Shown here: positions 25,433-33,902 of the stretch, piece by piece | Layout of the letters: each line of letters opens with the position of its first letter | How positions within the stretch are numbered: the first letter of the stretch is position 1 | From: Pseudomonadota bacterium | GTDB taxonomy: Bacteria > Desulfobacterota > Desulfarculia > Desulfarculales > Desulfarculaceae | Reading direction: 5' to 3' | DNA length: 40,653 nt | NCBI GenBank assembly: GCA_018819925.1 | Contig: JAHJPG010000101.1 | Location: 1-40,653 of the forward strand | Position numbers and translations under genes: made by a program | The notes under the pieces: model-generated | What the model saw: only the letters and a program-made list of their open reading frames with translations | Told to the model about the DNA's origin: nothing | Databases searched by the model: none

Positions 25433-26554
25433 ATGCTGACCCCACAACCCTACACTTTGGACCGGGTGGTGCGCCTGGCCTTGGGCGGAGCGGTGCTGGT
25501 CGGGCTGGTTTGGCTGCTGGCCTATCTCAGCGACGTGCTCATGCCCTTTGCCGCCGCCCTGGTGCTGGCCTACCTGCTCAATCCCTTGGTGGAGTTGTTG
25601 CAGCGCCTGGTCAAGAACCGCTTGGCCGCAGTGTTGTTGTCCCTTTTGCTGTGCCTGGCCGCCGGCGTGGCCTTGCTGTGGGTGGTGGCGCCCATGGTGG
25701 GCCAGGAGATCGGCCGGGCCGCCGGGCTGGTGCAAGAGTTGGCCAACAACTCGGAACTGGCCCAAAAGGCGGCCGAGCAGCTTCCGGCAAAGCTGTGGCC
25801 GCTCATCCAGTCCATTTTGGACCGCCCCGCCGTGAAGGAGTTCCTGGGCTCCAGCGACATGTGGAGCCTTTTGGCCACGGCGGCCCGCAAGATACTCCCG
25901 GGCCTGTGGGGGCTACTCAGCCAGGTGGGTAGTCTTTTCGCCGCCCTGGCCGGGCTGGTGGTGGTGCTGCTGTACATGTTTTTCTTGATGCTGGACCTGG
26001 ATCAGGTCAGCCAGGGCTGGCGCGAGGCCATCCCCCCGGCCTATCGCCAGCGCTCCCTGGAGCTGGTGGACGACTTCAAACAGGCCCTTAGGGACTATTT
26101 CCGGGCCCAGGCCGCAGTGGCCGGGCTGGTGGGCGTTCTCTTTGCCATGGGCTTCGCCATCATCGGCCTGCCCCTGGGCATACTGCTGGGTCTTTTGATG
26201 GGCCTGTTCAATATGGTTCCCTATCTGCAATTAGTGGGCTTGGTGCCGGCCTTTTTCCTGGCCCTGCTGGCCGCCCTTCAGACGGGGGGGAGCATCTGGC
26301 CCATGCTGGGGCTCACCGCCGGGGTGTTCGCGGTGGTGCAGATCATCCAAGACGCCATCTTGACCCCGCGCATCGTGGGCAAGACCATGAGCTTGAGCCC
26401 GGCTTTTTTGCTGCTGTCGTTGTCGGTGTGGGGAAAGCTGCTGGGCTTTTTGGGCCTTTTGTTGGCCATTCCCTTCACCTGCCTGGCCTGGGCCTGGTAC
26501 CAGCGTTTCGTGGTGAACAAGGGCTCGGAAAAACAGCAGACCCTGGGCTTTTAG
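25433..26554 (+). CDS. AI-2E family transporter (PerM/TqsA-like)
   Basis: A 373-residue inner-membrane protein with about eight hydrophobic segments. The family (AI-2 exporter, PerM) includes putative autoinducer-2 exporters and Na+(Li+)/H+ antiporters, so the substrate cannot be named. Marks: the opening pair of helices ending in LMPFAAALVLAYLLNPLVELLQ, an amphipathic periplasmic-type region (about 100-150), the double-helix core around FAMGFAIIGLPLGILLGLLMGLFNMVPYLQ, and the C-terminal VVQIIQDAILTPRIVGKTMSLSP, highly typical of the family. AAGGGGAGC lies before the ATG. A bidirectional terminator follows. Confidence 0.92.
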   Translation: MLTPQPYTLDRVVRLALGGAVLVGLVWLLAYLSDVLMPFAAALVLAYLLNPLVELLQRLVKNRLAAVLLSLLLCLAAGVALLWVVAPMVGQEIGRAAGLVQELANNSELAQKAAEQLPAKLWPLIQSILDRPAVKEFLGSSDMWSLLATAARKILPGLWGLLSQVGSLFAALAGLVVVLLYMFFLMLDLDQVSQGWREAIPPAYRQRSLELVDDFKQALRDYFRAQAAVAGLVGVLFAMGFAIIGLPLGILLGLLMGLFNMVPYLQLVGLVPAFFLALLAALQTGGSIWPMLGLTAGVFAVVQIIQDAILTPRIVGKTMSLSPAFLLLSLSVWGKLLGFLGLLLAIPFTCLAWAWYQRFVVNKGSEKQQTLGF

Positions 26555-26572
26555 CAAACCTGGGCCTTGCCC

Positions 26573-26616
26573 AAAAAAAACAGGGCGTCCGGTGCATCCG
26601 GACGCCCTGTCGTGTT
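26573..26616. terminator. Bidirectional rho-independent terminator
   Basis: A perfect 13-bp stem ACAGGGCGTCCGG/CCGGACGCCCTGT (26580-26592 and 26598-26610) with a 5-nt loop. On the minus strand it is followed by eight Ts (A-tract 26573-26580), an ideal terminator for the lipoprotein gene. On the plus strand it is followed by CGTGTTT and may also stop the AI-2E gene. Confidence 0.92.
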
Positions 26617-26629
26617 TAGATGGTCCGCC

Positions 26630-27061
26630 CTAGCGCCAGCCGCCCCGCCACTGGCTGTGGTTGGGGTAGTTGTCGCAGACGCCGTCGCCGTTGTTGTCCA
26701 CCCAAGCGCCGGAGTGGTCCCGGGACCACAGCTTGGGGTCCTGGGCGTAGTCGCAGACGCCGTCACCGTTGCTGTCGCGCCATTGGGGCGCCGGCTTGCC
26801 TTTGCCGCGCCAGGCCCGTTGCTGGGCGGCGAAGGCCAGGCGCGGCCCCAGCCAGGAGGGAGCAGCCGCCGAGGTCATGCTGTTCATATCATTCCAAAGG
26901 GACTGATCCTGGTAGGGGTCGTAAATGCCGTCGTTGTTGTTGTCCAGCCAGTCGCCGCTTTTGGCGAAAGTGGTGCTGCTGCCGCCGCCGCCGCCGCTAC
27001 AAGCCACGGCCAAAACCAAGGCCGCCAAAATCAAGATTGCTTTAAACGAGTTAGATATCAT
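26630..27061 (-). CDS. Lipoprotein with three Trp-bracketed calcium-binding-like repeats
   Basis: A 143-residue lipoprotein of no family I recognise. A lipoprotein signal (residues 1-20) ends in the lipobox LAVAC (Cys21), followed by a Gly-rich tether. The mature part holds three repeats of exactly 19 residues: 38-56, 94-112 and 120-138. Each begins and ends with Trp and contains DxNxDGxxD (Asp40/Asn42/Asp44/Asp48, Asp96/Asn98/Asp100/Asp104, Asp122/Asn124/Asp126/Asp130). This spacing is that of EF-hand, dockerin and thrombospondin type 3 calcium loops. Repeats 2 and 3 each carry one Cys (103, 129), which could form a disulfide. GGAAGG lies before the ATG and a perfect terminator follows, so it is transcribed alone. 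An envelope calcium-binding or matrix role is inference. Confidence 0.8.
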   Translation of the reverse strand: MISNSFKAILILAALVLAVACSGGGGGSSTTFAKSGDWLDNNNDGIYDPYQDQSLWNDMNSMTSAAAPSWLGPRLAFAAQQRAWRGKGKPAPQWRDSNGDGVCDYAQDPKLWSRDHSGAWVDNNGDGVCDNYPNHSQWRGGWR

Positions 27062-27483
27062 GCTTGCCTTCCGCTGGCGGTTGTAATAGTGCTTTCAGGA
27101 TTAAGTCTTACTAAGTAAAGACTCCTAAAAGTTACCGGGTATTTGCTGGTAAGGCAAGCCCCAAAAGCCAAATAAATTGATGGGGTAGGTGCGAAAAAAT
27201 TAGTCATTAAGCTTGGTTAACAGGTGTTGCCCGTTAAGGGGCGGGAGGAAAACAAGGCTCTGTAAACATAGTTGTTTAGTGGCGTTTTGTGGCCGGGCGA
27301 GGCGAGGCAAGCGATTTTTCCCATTTCTACTTAAGTCTCGCCCGTGGCTATTGAATCCTTGTTCGCCAGTTGCTCGCATGAGGCAATAACCGGCGGGGAC
27401 TGGTTGCATCTCAATCCCCGCCGGCTCATATGCCATCATGTGTTCGAGTCAAGGCAACACCCTAATAAAAGAGCGTTCCTTTA
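27062..27483. other. AT-richer intergenic region with a stable hairpin
   Basis: No convincing gene. The base composition drops compared with the flanks. A perfect 10-bp stem CCGGCGGGGA/TCCCCGCCGG (27390-27399 and 27415-27424) with a 15-nt loop is the strongest structure; it lacks a T-tract on either side. An AT-rich TAATAAA/TTTATTA dyad (27463-27469, 27480-27486) overlaps the rsgA stop codon and might act in its 3' end. A minus-strand 79-codon frame at 27200-27439 has no ribosome binding site or protein-like pattern. Confidence 0.45.
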
Positions 27484-28584
27484 TTATCTGCGTTTTTTCA
27501 TGGCTTTTATTTTCAAAGCCACCTCTTTCCAGCGCTCCTTTTCCACACGGTCGGCGCTTTTGTGCCGGCGATTGGACATGTATTCCAACTCACGTTTCAT
27601 TTTCAGGTAGTTTCCCACCCTGTTCCTTGGGATTTTACTTTCAGCGACTGCCTCAAGGACCCGGCAGCCGGGCTCATGGGTGTGGCTACAGTTAGCAAAA
27701 CGGCATCCCAGAGCAAACTTCTCGATTTCGGGAAACGCGGCTTCGATCCCACCATCAATTTCCCAGAAGGCAATTTCCCGAATTCCGGGATTGTCGATCA
27801 CCATTCCCCCCTGGGGCACCATGATCAGATCCCGGGTGGTGGTGGCGTGTCTGCCCTTGCCCACATGAGTGCTTATGGAACGAGTAAACTGCACGATTTC
27901 ACCGTAAAGGCGATTCACCAGGGTGGACTTACCCACACCGGAAGACCCCACCATGGCAGTGGTCCGGCCTGGAGACAAATATGGTTCCAGTGAGGCCAGG
28001 CAGGCGTCGTCTGATGCGGAAACCAGGTGGACGGGGACGCCCATGGCCACAGCCTCCACTTCACCGACGCAAGACTCCGGATCCTGGTGAATATCCGCTT
28101 TTGTCAGGATAATGACAGGATTCAGGTCGCAGTTATAGACCAGGGTCAAGTACCGCTCGATGCGGCGCAGGTTAAAATCCTGGTCAAGCCCGCAGACGAT
28201 GAATATGGTGTCAAGGTTGGCCGCGAATACCTGTTCCTTTTTCGAGCGTTCATCCTGTTTGTTACGAGTGCCCGAAGCGCCTCTGGATAAGGCATTCTTT
28301 CGTACCAGCACCCTGGAAATCACGGTATCGGCCATGAGGACCCAATCCCCCGTGACCGGGAACATGCCGCCGGCGTCATGCCTGACCCTGCCGGCCAGGG
28401 TGGCGAGCCATTCGCGGTTGCCGTCGCTTGTCCGAAAGCTGTTTTTCCTTACTCCAACCACTCTGGCCGGAGTAAAGCATTCGTTGGAAACGTGTTCGAG
28501 TTGGGCCTGAAAATGGGGAGTCCACCCCAGCCCGAAAAGGTGACGCATGCTTGCGTTCTCGTTTGCACTTTGATTGATGCTCAT
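27484..28584 (-). CDS. rsgA: Ribosome small subunit-dependent GTPase A
   Basis: RsgA (YjeQ/YloQ) is a circularly permuted GTPase that checks late 30S ribosome assembly in the cytoplasm. The 366-residue protein has an N-terminal OB-like domain (about 38-110), then the GTPase motifs in permuted order: G4 LTKAD, G1 GSSGVGKSTLVNRL, a TTTRD switch, and G3 DNPGIRE. The C-terminal zinc finger reads CRFANCSHTHEPGC with the C-x5-C... His...Cys ligands. The final stretch is very basic (ERWKEVALKIKAMKKRR). The ATG at 28584 was chosen over a TTG two codons upstream. GC content is lower than in the neighbouring genes, which may mean a separate origin. Confidence 0.93.
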   Translation of the reverse strand: MSINQSANENASMRHLFGLGWTPHFQAQLEHVSNECFTPARVVGVRKNSFRTSDGNREWLATLAGRVRHDAGGMFPVTGDWVLMADTVISRVLVRKNALSRGASGTRNKQDERSKKEQVFAANLDTIFIVCGLDQDFNLRRIERYLTLVYNCDLNPVIILTKADIHQDPESCVGEVEAVAMGVPVHLVSASDDACLASLEPYLSPGRTTAMVGSSGVGKSTLVNRLYGEIVQFTRSISTHVGKGRHATTTRDLIMVPQGGMVIDNPGIREIAFWEIDGGIEAAFPEIEKFALGCRFANCSHTHEPGCRVLEAVAESKIPRNRVGNYLKMKRELEYMSNRRHKSADRVEKERWKEVALKIKAMKKRR

Positions 28585-29005
28585 CGTCAAGACCTATCTA
28601 TACCTTTAATGCTTACCAGCATTGTCGGCGCGTGAAACCGCCCGAGGCGGAACACACAACCTACCGCTGCTTTTATGGTTTTCGGATATCTTGATGTAGG
28701 CGACGTTGCTGACGGAGGACGCAACTATAGTGGTAGAGTCTCAATCAGAGATCTGCGGGGGTACAGACAGAAAGGAATAAGCCTGTCTTTATAACGGAAC
28801 AGCTTTTTTAGGACGCTGCAGAACTATGATCAATCAGCTACCGGCAGGTTGCTTCCCTTGTCGGCAACGATTGACACAATATCCACTGATTTAATAAACA
28901 AAAAATCTCCTTCAGATACTTTTAGTGGAGGCCCACTAAACTACTGGAAACTAGGTCGCTGTCAAGCATAACCTGTGTGGCGGCCATTAATGATATTCCA
29001 AAATT
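28585..29005. other. AT-richer intergenic region, nothing recognised
   Basis: About 420 bp between the starts of rsgA and the stop of the ComM-like gene. Stop codons are frequent in all frames and no RNA gene was recognised. TATAGA (minus strand, near 28600) could be the -10 of rsgA but has no good -35 partner. The composition is clearly more AT-rich than the rest of the window. Confidence 0.4.
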
Positions 29006-30535
29006 CTACGCAATAGCCCGATCCAGGCTCCTATACCCTATGGCCTCGCTGAGGTGGGGCAGCTCAATGGCCTCGCTGTCCTCCAGGTCGGCGATGGTGC
29101 GGGCGATCTTGTGGATGCGGCCATAGGCCCGGGCCGAGAGCCCCAGGCGCTCCATGGCTGTCTCCAGCAGACGCAGGCCGGCGTTGCTCAGGCGGCAGTG
29201 CCGGCGGGTGAGGGCGGCGCCCATCTGGGCGTTGCAGAACGCACCGCTGTCCCGCAGGCGCTGGGCTTGGCGCTGGCGGGCGGCCACCACCTTTTGCCGC
29301 ACCATTTCCGAGGAGGGTCCGGCGGTGTCGGCGCTAAGTTCCTTGAAAGGCACCGCCGGCACCTCCACTTGGATATCGATGCGGTCCATCAGGGGGCCGC
29401 TGACCCGGTTCAAGTAGTTGCGCACCTGCTGGGGGGCGCAGGAGCATTGGCGCTTAGGGTCGCCGTAATAGCCGCAGGGGCATGGGTTCATGGCCGCCAC
29501 CAGCATGACCCTGGCCGGGAAGTCCACGGTGGCCGCCGCCCGGGTGATGGTTACCTGGCCAGACTCCAAGGGCTGCCTGAGCACCTCCAACACGCTTTTT
29601 TTGAACTCGGGCAACTCGTCCAAAAACAACACCCCCTGGTGGGCCAGGCTAACCTCGCCGGGGCGGGGGATGGTGCCCCCGCCGATGAGCCCGGCGTCGC
29701 TCACCGTGTGGTGGGGCGAGCGGAAGGGGCGGGCGGTGACCAGGGCCTGGCCGGGCATCAGGGTGCCGGCCACCGAGGCCACCTGGGTGACCTGTAGGGC
29801 CTCTTCAAAGCTCAACGGCGGCAATATGCCCGGTAAACGGCGGGCCAGCATGGTCTTGCCGCTGCCCGGCGGACCAACCATCATGACGTTGTGCCCCCCG
29901 GCCGCGGCGATGGTCAGGGCCCGCTTCACGTGCTCCTGGCCCCGCACCTCGTTGAGGTCCAAGCCGCCGGAGTCTTGGCCCAGAGCCAGCAGAGCGGGGT
30001 CGGCCTGGGCTCGGGGCAGCTCCTCGCGCCCCAGCAGGTGGGCCGCCGCCTGGTCCAGGCGCTTCACCGTATATACCGTGAGCCCTTCCACCACCGCCGC
30101 CTCGGGGCCGTTGTCCTCGGGCACGATAAAGGCTCTGAGCCCCAGGTCGCGGGCCCGGGCGGCCATGGGCAGCACTCCGCGCACCGCGCGGATGGCTCCG
30201 TCCAGGGCCAGCTCTCCCACCACCCCCAGGCCCAGAAGCTCCTCGGCGGGCACCGCGCCCGAGGCTGCCAAAATGCCTAGGGCCATGGGAAGATCAAAGG
30301 CCGCGCCTTCCTTCTTGATATCCGCCGGAGCCAAGTTAACTGTGATGCGGTTCACGGGCAGGTAAAAGCCGCTGTTGGCCAGGGCGGCGCGCACCCGTTC
30401 CTTGGATTCGCGCACCGCCCCGTCGGGCAGGCCCACGGTGTTGAAGGCAGGCAGGCCGGGAGCCAAGTCCACCTCCACCTGCACCGGATAGGCGCGAACT
30501 CCCAACACAGCTAGTGACGTCACGGTTGCCAGCAT
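29006..30535 (-). CDS. comM: YifB/ComM-family Mg chelatase-like AAA+ ATPase
   Basis: A 509-residue protein of the YifB/ComM family. ComM is a hexameric helicase promoting branch migration during natural transformation in some bacteria; whether it does so here is not known. An N-terminal Lon-protease-like fold (about 1-170, starting TSLAVLGVRAYPVQVEVDLAPGLPAFNTVGLPD) is followed by an AAA+ module with Walker A GPPGSGKTMLARRLPGILPP, the FRSPHHTVSDAGLIGGG segment, Walker B GVLFLDELPEF, and the metal-binding-like NPCPCGYYGDP...CSC motif. The C-terminal Mg-chelatase helical domain is complete. The ATG at 30535 has GGGGGG just before it and matches the family start; 17 in-frame codons further upstream do not belong. 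Confidence 0.93.
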   Translation of the reverse strand: MLATVTSLAVLGVRAYPVQVEVDLAPGLPAFNTVGLPDGAVRESKERVRAALANSGFYLPVNRITVNLAPADIKKEGAAFDLPMALGILAASGAVPAEELLGLGVVGELALDGAIRAVRGVLPMAARARDLGLRAFIVPEDNGPEAAVVEGLTVYTVKRLDQAAAHLLGREELPRAQADPALLALGQDSGGLDLNEVRGQEHVKRALTIAAAGGHNVMMVGPPGSGKTMLARRLPGILPPLSFEEALQVTQVASVAGTLMPGQALVTARPFRSPHHTVSDAGLIGGGTIPRPGEVSLAHQGVLFLDELPEFKKSVLEVLRQPLESGQVTITRAAATVDFPARVMLVAAMNPCPCGYYGDPKRQCSCAPQQVRNYLNRVSGPLMDRIDIQVEVPAVPFKELSADTAGPSSEMVRQKVVAARQRQAQRLRDSGAFCNAQMGAALTRRHCRLSNAGLRLLETAMERLGLSARAYGRIHKIARTIADLEDSEAIELPHLSEAIGYRSLDRAIA

Positions 30536-30609
30536 GTTCCCCCCACGGCCAGGACAAAGCAAACTCCCTGTAAATAGCAAAAGCACCCGGTTTAAGCAAG
30601 GCTTAGGCC

Positions 30610-30638
30610 TTGACGCCTTAAAAGAGGGAAGGTATAAA
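30610..30638 (+). promoter_or_regulatory. Sigma70-type promoter of tRNA-Phe
   Basis: TTGACG (30610-30615), a 17-bp spacer and TATAAA (30633-30638). Transcription should begin near 30645, about 50 bp before the mature tRNA. Confidence 0.8.
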
Positions 30639-30694
30639 AAGCCTGGATTCCAGCCACGGCCGTTTCGGTGGCGGCGGGAATTCAGGCATTGCGG

Positions 30695-30770
30695 GCCGAG
30701 GTAGCTCAGTTGGTAGAGCAGGGGACTGAAAATCCCCGTGTCGGCGGTTCAACTCCGTCCCTCGGCACCA
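30695..30770 (+). tRNA. tRNA-Phe (anticodon GAA)
   Basis: A 76-nt cloverleaf with acceptor stem GCCGAGG/CCTCGGC, D-arm AGCTCAGTTGGTAGAGC, anticodon stem GGGGA/TCCCC around the loop CTGAAAA (GAA at 30728-30730), and the T-arm with GTTCAA. The 3' ACCA is encoded. A promoter and terminator flank it, so it is a single-gene unit. Confidence 0.97.
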
Positions 30771-30780
30771 TAATAAAAAC

Positions 30781-30820
30781 AAGCACTTAGCCCTTAATTG
30801 GGCTAGGTGCTTTTTTGTTT
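30781..30820 (+). terminator. Rho-independent terminator after tRNA-Phe
   Basis: A 13-bp stem AAGCACTTAGCCC/GGGCTAGGTGCTT (one U-G pair) with loop TTAATT (30794-30799), followed by TTTTTTGTTT. It starts 11 bp after the tRNA. Confidence 0.92.
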
Positions 30821-31177
30821 CGGCGAAGCGTGGGCGAAGGGTTAGCTGGGGATTGTGTGAGCTAGTTGTGATTATTCTAGCCATCTGATTTTTCATAAGA
30901 TGCCGCTTCAAAACCTTTAGAAAACTTTAGATATGGAGGGGGCGCGCACGGTAGCGGCGTCCTGCAGGTTGAAAAGTGGGATATCAAATTGTGCCCGGTC
31001 AGTATTAGAACACGGATTAAATCGCTAATGGTAGACTCCGATATGCCGCTTTGTTTATGATTAATTAGCCTGCCCATCACAAGGTTTGATTATTAGACTG
31101 GTTGAACACGTGTGCGCTGCACACGCCGTCGCGTTTGCTCCCGTTTTTGCCTAAGCAGGGAGAGTTGGGCCACCAGC
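30821..31177 (+). promoter_or_regulatory. Leader region of the cas operon
   Basis: AT-richer gap between the tRNA-Phe terminator and cas3. A candidate promoter is TAGACT (31032-31037), an 18-bp spacer, TATGAT (31056-31061, 5 of 6). Downstream lies a perfect 7-bp hairpin CGTGTGC-GCT-GCACACG (31109-31125), which would be in the 5' untranslated region of cas3 and might be an operator or an RNA structure. No gene is evident; a 22-codon in-frame extension of cas3 from a GTG at 31112 crosses the hairpin and is not favoured. Confidence 0.4.
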
Positions 31178-33892
31178 ATGAGGGCATACTGGCAGTACTG
31201 GGCCAAGGGAGGCAGCGCAACCAACCAAAGCTCAGTCGTCTGCCACCTACTGCCGTTCCACCTAATTGACGTGGCGGCCGTAGGACGTGAACTAATATCC
31301 CAAGACCACATTCTACGAATCCGCCTGTGCCGCCTGCTGGCCGTCGATTCCCCGGCGCTGAACGACTTGGTCACCTTGTTCCTGGCCCTGCATGACATCG
31401 GTAAATTCGCTGACTCCTTCCAAAAGGGCCTGCCAGAACTTTACCGGCGACTACTTGGTAGGTCCCGCTCCAAACCCCAACAAATCCGTCACAGCGACCT
31501 TGGTTATCTCCTATGGCAGGAGCATCTCATCCAGCAAATCCAGCACGGGTTGCCTCAAGGCGAGGGAGTTGGGGTGCCTGACTTCTGGGATGTAGAAGAA
31601 CTCCTGACGCCGTTGGCGCGGGCGGCCATGGGACATCATGGCCAGCCGCCAACGGAGGCTAACGGCCTATCCGTATCACTAAATGACAGCTTTTTTCCCG
31701 AAGACATTGAAGCCGCCAAGGCCTGGCTCGCCACCCTGTTGAATATCGCGCCACTGACATGGTTGCCTGCCACCCTGAACGGCGAAGTCGAAAGTGACGT
31801 TGCCACGGCCTCCTGGCTGCTGGCCGGTCTGGTGGTCCTGTGTGACTGGCTCGGTTCCAACACGGAGTTCTTCCCCGCCCGCGACCAGCCCATGGACCCA
31901 ATGGAGTATCTGGCAAACGTGGCCATCCCCCAGGCGCGAAAAGCCTTGGCGGCAACCCATGCCATCCCCCCGCCAGCCAACGTTTACGAGGGGGCGATCT
32001 CATTATTCCCAAAGCTTCAAAGCCTCACACCCCTCCAGCAAGAAGCCGACACTTGGGTCCCTTCGGATAAACCCCAGTTATTCATCATCGAGGACGCCAC
32101 CGGGGCAGGCAAAACCGAGGCAGCCCTGACCCTGGCGCATAAGCTGATGGCCAGCGGGGCGGGAGAGGGATTGTTTTTCGCCCTGCCCACCATGGCCACC
32201 AGCAACGCCATGTACGGCCGCCTGGCCGAGGTGTACCGCCGCTTATTTGCACCAGAATCCGACCCTTCCCTGGTGCTGGCCCACAGTTCCAGCAGGCTGC
32301 ATAGCGGCTTCCTGGAATCCTGGCGTGGGGCAGCTATGGATGCTGCAAGCCCGGACGGCGAAGGCGCCGCTTATTGTTCAGCCTGGCTGGCCGACAACCG
32401 CAAGAAGGCCTTGCTGGCCCCGGTGGGCGTGGGGACCATAGACCAGGCCTTGATGGGCGTCCTGCCCTCGCGCCATCAAAGCCTCAGGCTCTTGGGCCTG
32501 GGGCGCAATGTCCTGGTGGTGGACGAAGTTCACGCCTACGACCCCTACATGCACCAGCTCCTTTGCAATCTACTCAAGTTCCATGCCGCGTTTGGCGGCA
32601 GCGCTGTCCTGCTTTCCGCCAGCCTGCCGCAAAAGATGCGCCAGGAGTTGCTCAACGCCTTTCGTCAGGGAAGCAACCACGGACCGTGTGAAGTTAACCA
32701 GGCGCGATACCCCCTGCTGACCGTGGCCTCCGAGACTGATGTCAGAGAGGTTCCAGTGGCCTCGTGGGAGCAAAGCCGCAGGGAAGTAAGGGTGGAATTC
32801 GTTCACAGAGAGGAGGAAGTGCGGGTCCGCCTCCTGGAGGCGGCGCGCAAGGGACAGTGCGCCTGTTGGATAAGAAACACCGTCTCCGAGGCAATGGAAG
32901 CCTGGGAAGAGTTGAGTCACGACCTGCCGGATGATGAGCTGCTCCTGTTCCACGCCCGGTTCCCTCTTTGCGACCGGCTGGCCAGGGAAGCCGAGGTCGT
33001 CAGTCTCTTCGGCAAACAAAGCACCGTCGCGGATAGAACCGGCAAGGTGCTGGTGGCCACCCAGGTGGTGGAACAGTCCCTGGACCTGGACTTCGACGTA
33101 CTGGTCAGCGACTTGGCCCCGGTGGACCTGCTCATCCAGAGGGCGGGACGCCTGCATCGCCATCCCAGGGGGGATAGGGGCCGGCCGGCCCTGGCGGTTC
33201 ACTCTCCGCCCTTTGCCGCTGATCCGGCGGCGGACTGGTTTTCAGCCCAGTTCCCCAAGGCTGCGTATGTTTATCCCGACCACGGGCGTCTGTGGCTCAC
33301 CGCCATGCTCCTTCGAGAAGCCGGGGCCATAAGGGTTCCCGGAGGCGTCCGCGATCTGATCGAAGGCGTCTATGGCCAAGGGTCGGACGGGCGCATCCCA
33401 GAGGGGCTCAGGGCCAGCACCGGCAAGGCTGTCGGCAGGGATATGAGTCACCTGTCCCTGGCCCAGTACAACCAGCTGAATCTGGAGGACGGATACTCCG
33501 ATAACGGAGACAAATGGATGCCCGACACCCAGACCCCCACCCGGCTGGGCGAAAGCACAACCATTCTGTGCCTGGCCAAATGGGATGGCGTTGAACTGGT
33601 TCCATGGTGCGGACACGACGACTCTAGATTCGCCTGGGCCTTGAGCCAGGTCAGCGTGGCCAGCCACTGGGTGGCCGGCCCGGCCAAACATCCGCCCGAG
33701 TTGGCGCTGGCGGTGGAGGCGGCCCAAGCCCAAATGCTGGACCAGGGGCGCTGGAGCGTGTTGGTGCCCTTGGAGCAAGACGAAGAGGGAGGGGTGTGGA
33801 GGGGGAAGGCCTTAAACCAGCAGGGAGGCCTCGTGCAGGTCCTTTGCGGCGAAGCGCGAGGTTTGGCAATAAGCAAAAAATCTATGATCTAG
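31178..33892 (+). CDS. cas3: CRISPR-associated helicase-nuclease Cas3 (type I-E)
   Basis: The effector nuclease of the type I-E system: recruited by Cascade, it nicks and reels in target DNA. The 904 residues (E. coli 888) hold an HD nuclease domain first, with the His at HLIDVA (about 28), His72-Asp73 (LHDIGKF) and MGHHGQP (153-154), then an SF2 helicase: Walker A DATGAGKTE (about 306-314), FFALPTMATSNAM, motif II DEVH (449-452), LLSASLPQ, and motifs V-VI VVEQSLDLDFD and QRAGRLHRH. The start at 31178 (MRAYWQYWAKG) fits the family; an in-frame GTG at 31112 would add a Cys/Arg-rich stretch. All visible catalytic motifs are intact. Cse1 begins 10 bp after its stop. Confidence 0.96.
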   Translation: MRAYWQYWAKGGSATNQSSVVCHLLPFHLIDVAAVGRELISQDHILRIRLCRLLAVDSPALNDLVTLFLALHDIGKFADSFQKGLPELYRRLLGRSRSKPQQIRHSDLGYLLWQEHLIQQIQHGLPQGEGVGVPDFWDVEELLTPLARAAMGHHGQPPTEANGLSVSLNDSFFPEDIEAAKAWLATLLNIAPLTWLPATLNGEVESDVATASWLLAGLVVLCDWLGSNTEFFPARDQPMDPMEYLANVAIPQARKALAATHAIPPPANVYEGAISLFPKLQSLTPLQQEADTWVPSDKPQLFIIEDATGAGKTEAALTLAHKLMASGAGEGLFFALPTMATSNAMYGRLAEVYRRLFAPESDPSLVLAHSSSRLHSGFLESWRGAAMDAASPDGEGAAYCSAWLADNRKKALLAPVGVGTIDQALMGVLPSRHQSLRLLGLGRNVLVVDEVHAYDPYMHQLLCNLLKFHAAFGGSAVLLSASLPQKMRQELLNAFRQGSNHGPCEVNQARYPLLTVASETDVREVPVASWEQSRREVRVEFVHREEEVRVRLLEAARKGQCACWIRNTVSEAMEAWEELSHDLPDDELLLFHARFPLCDRLAREAEVVSLFGKQSTVADRTGKVLVATQVVEQSLDLDFDVLVSDLAPVDLLIQRAGRLHRHPRGDRGRPALAVHSPPFAADPAADWFSAQFPKAAYVYPDHGRLWLTAMLLREAGAIRVPGGVRDLIEGVYGQGSDGRIPEGLRASTGKAVGRDMSHLSLAQYNQLNLEDGYSDNGDKWMPDTQTPTRLGESTTILCLAKWDGVELVPWCGHDDSRFAWALSQVSVASHWVAGPAKHPPELALAVEAAQAQMLDQGRWSVLVPLEQDEEGGVWRGKALNQQGGLVQVLCGEARGLAISKKSMI

Positions 33893-33902
33893 GGGGGCAA
33901 AC

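Noticed and set aside
27200-27439. 79-codon minus-strand frame before the lipoprotein gene
   Set aside because: No ribosome binding site, mixed composition, and it covers a hairpin in an AT-rich spacer.
30618-30911. Minus-strand 97-codon frame containing GTELNRRHGDFQSPALPTELPRP
   Set aside because: This is the well-known spurious translation of the antisense strand of a tRNA-Phe gene.
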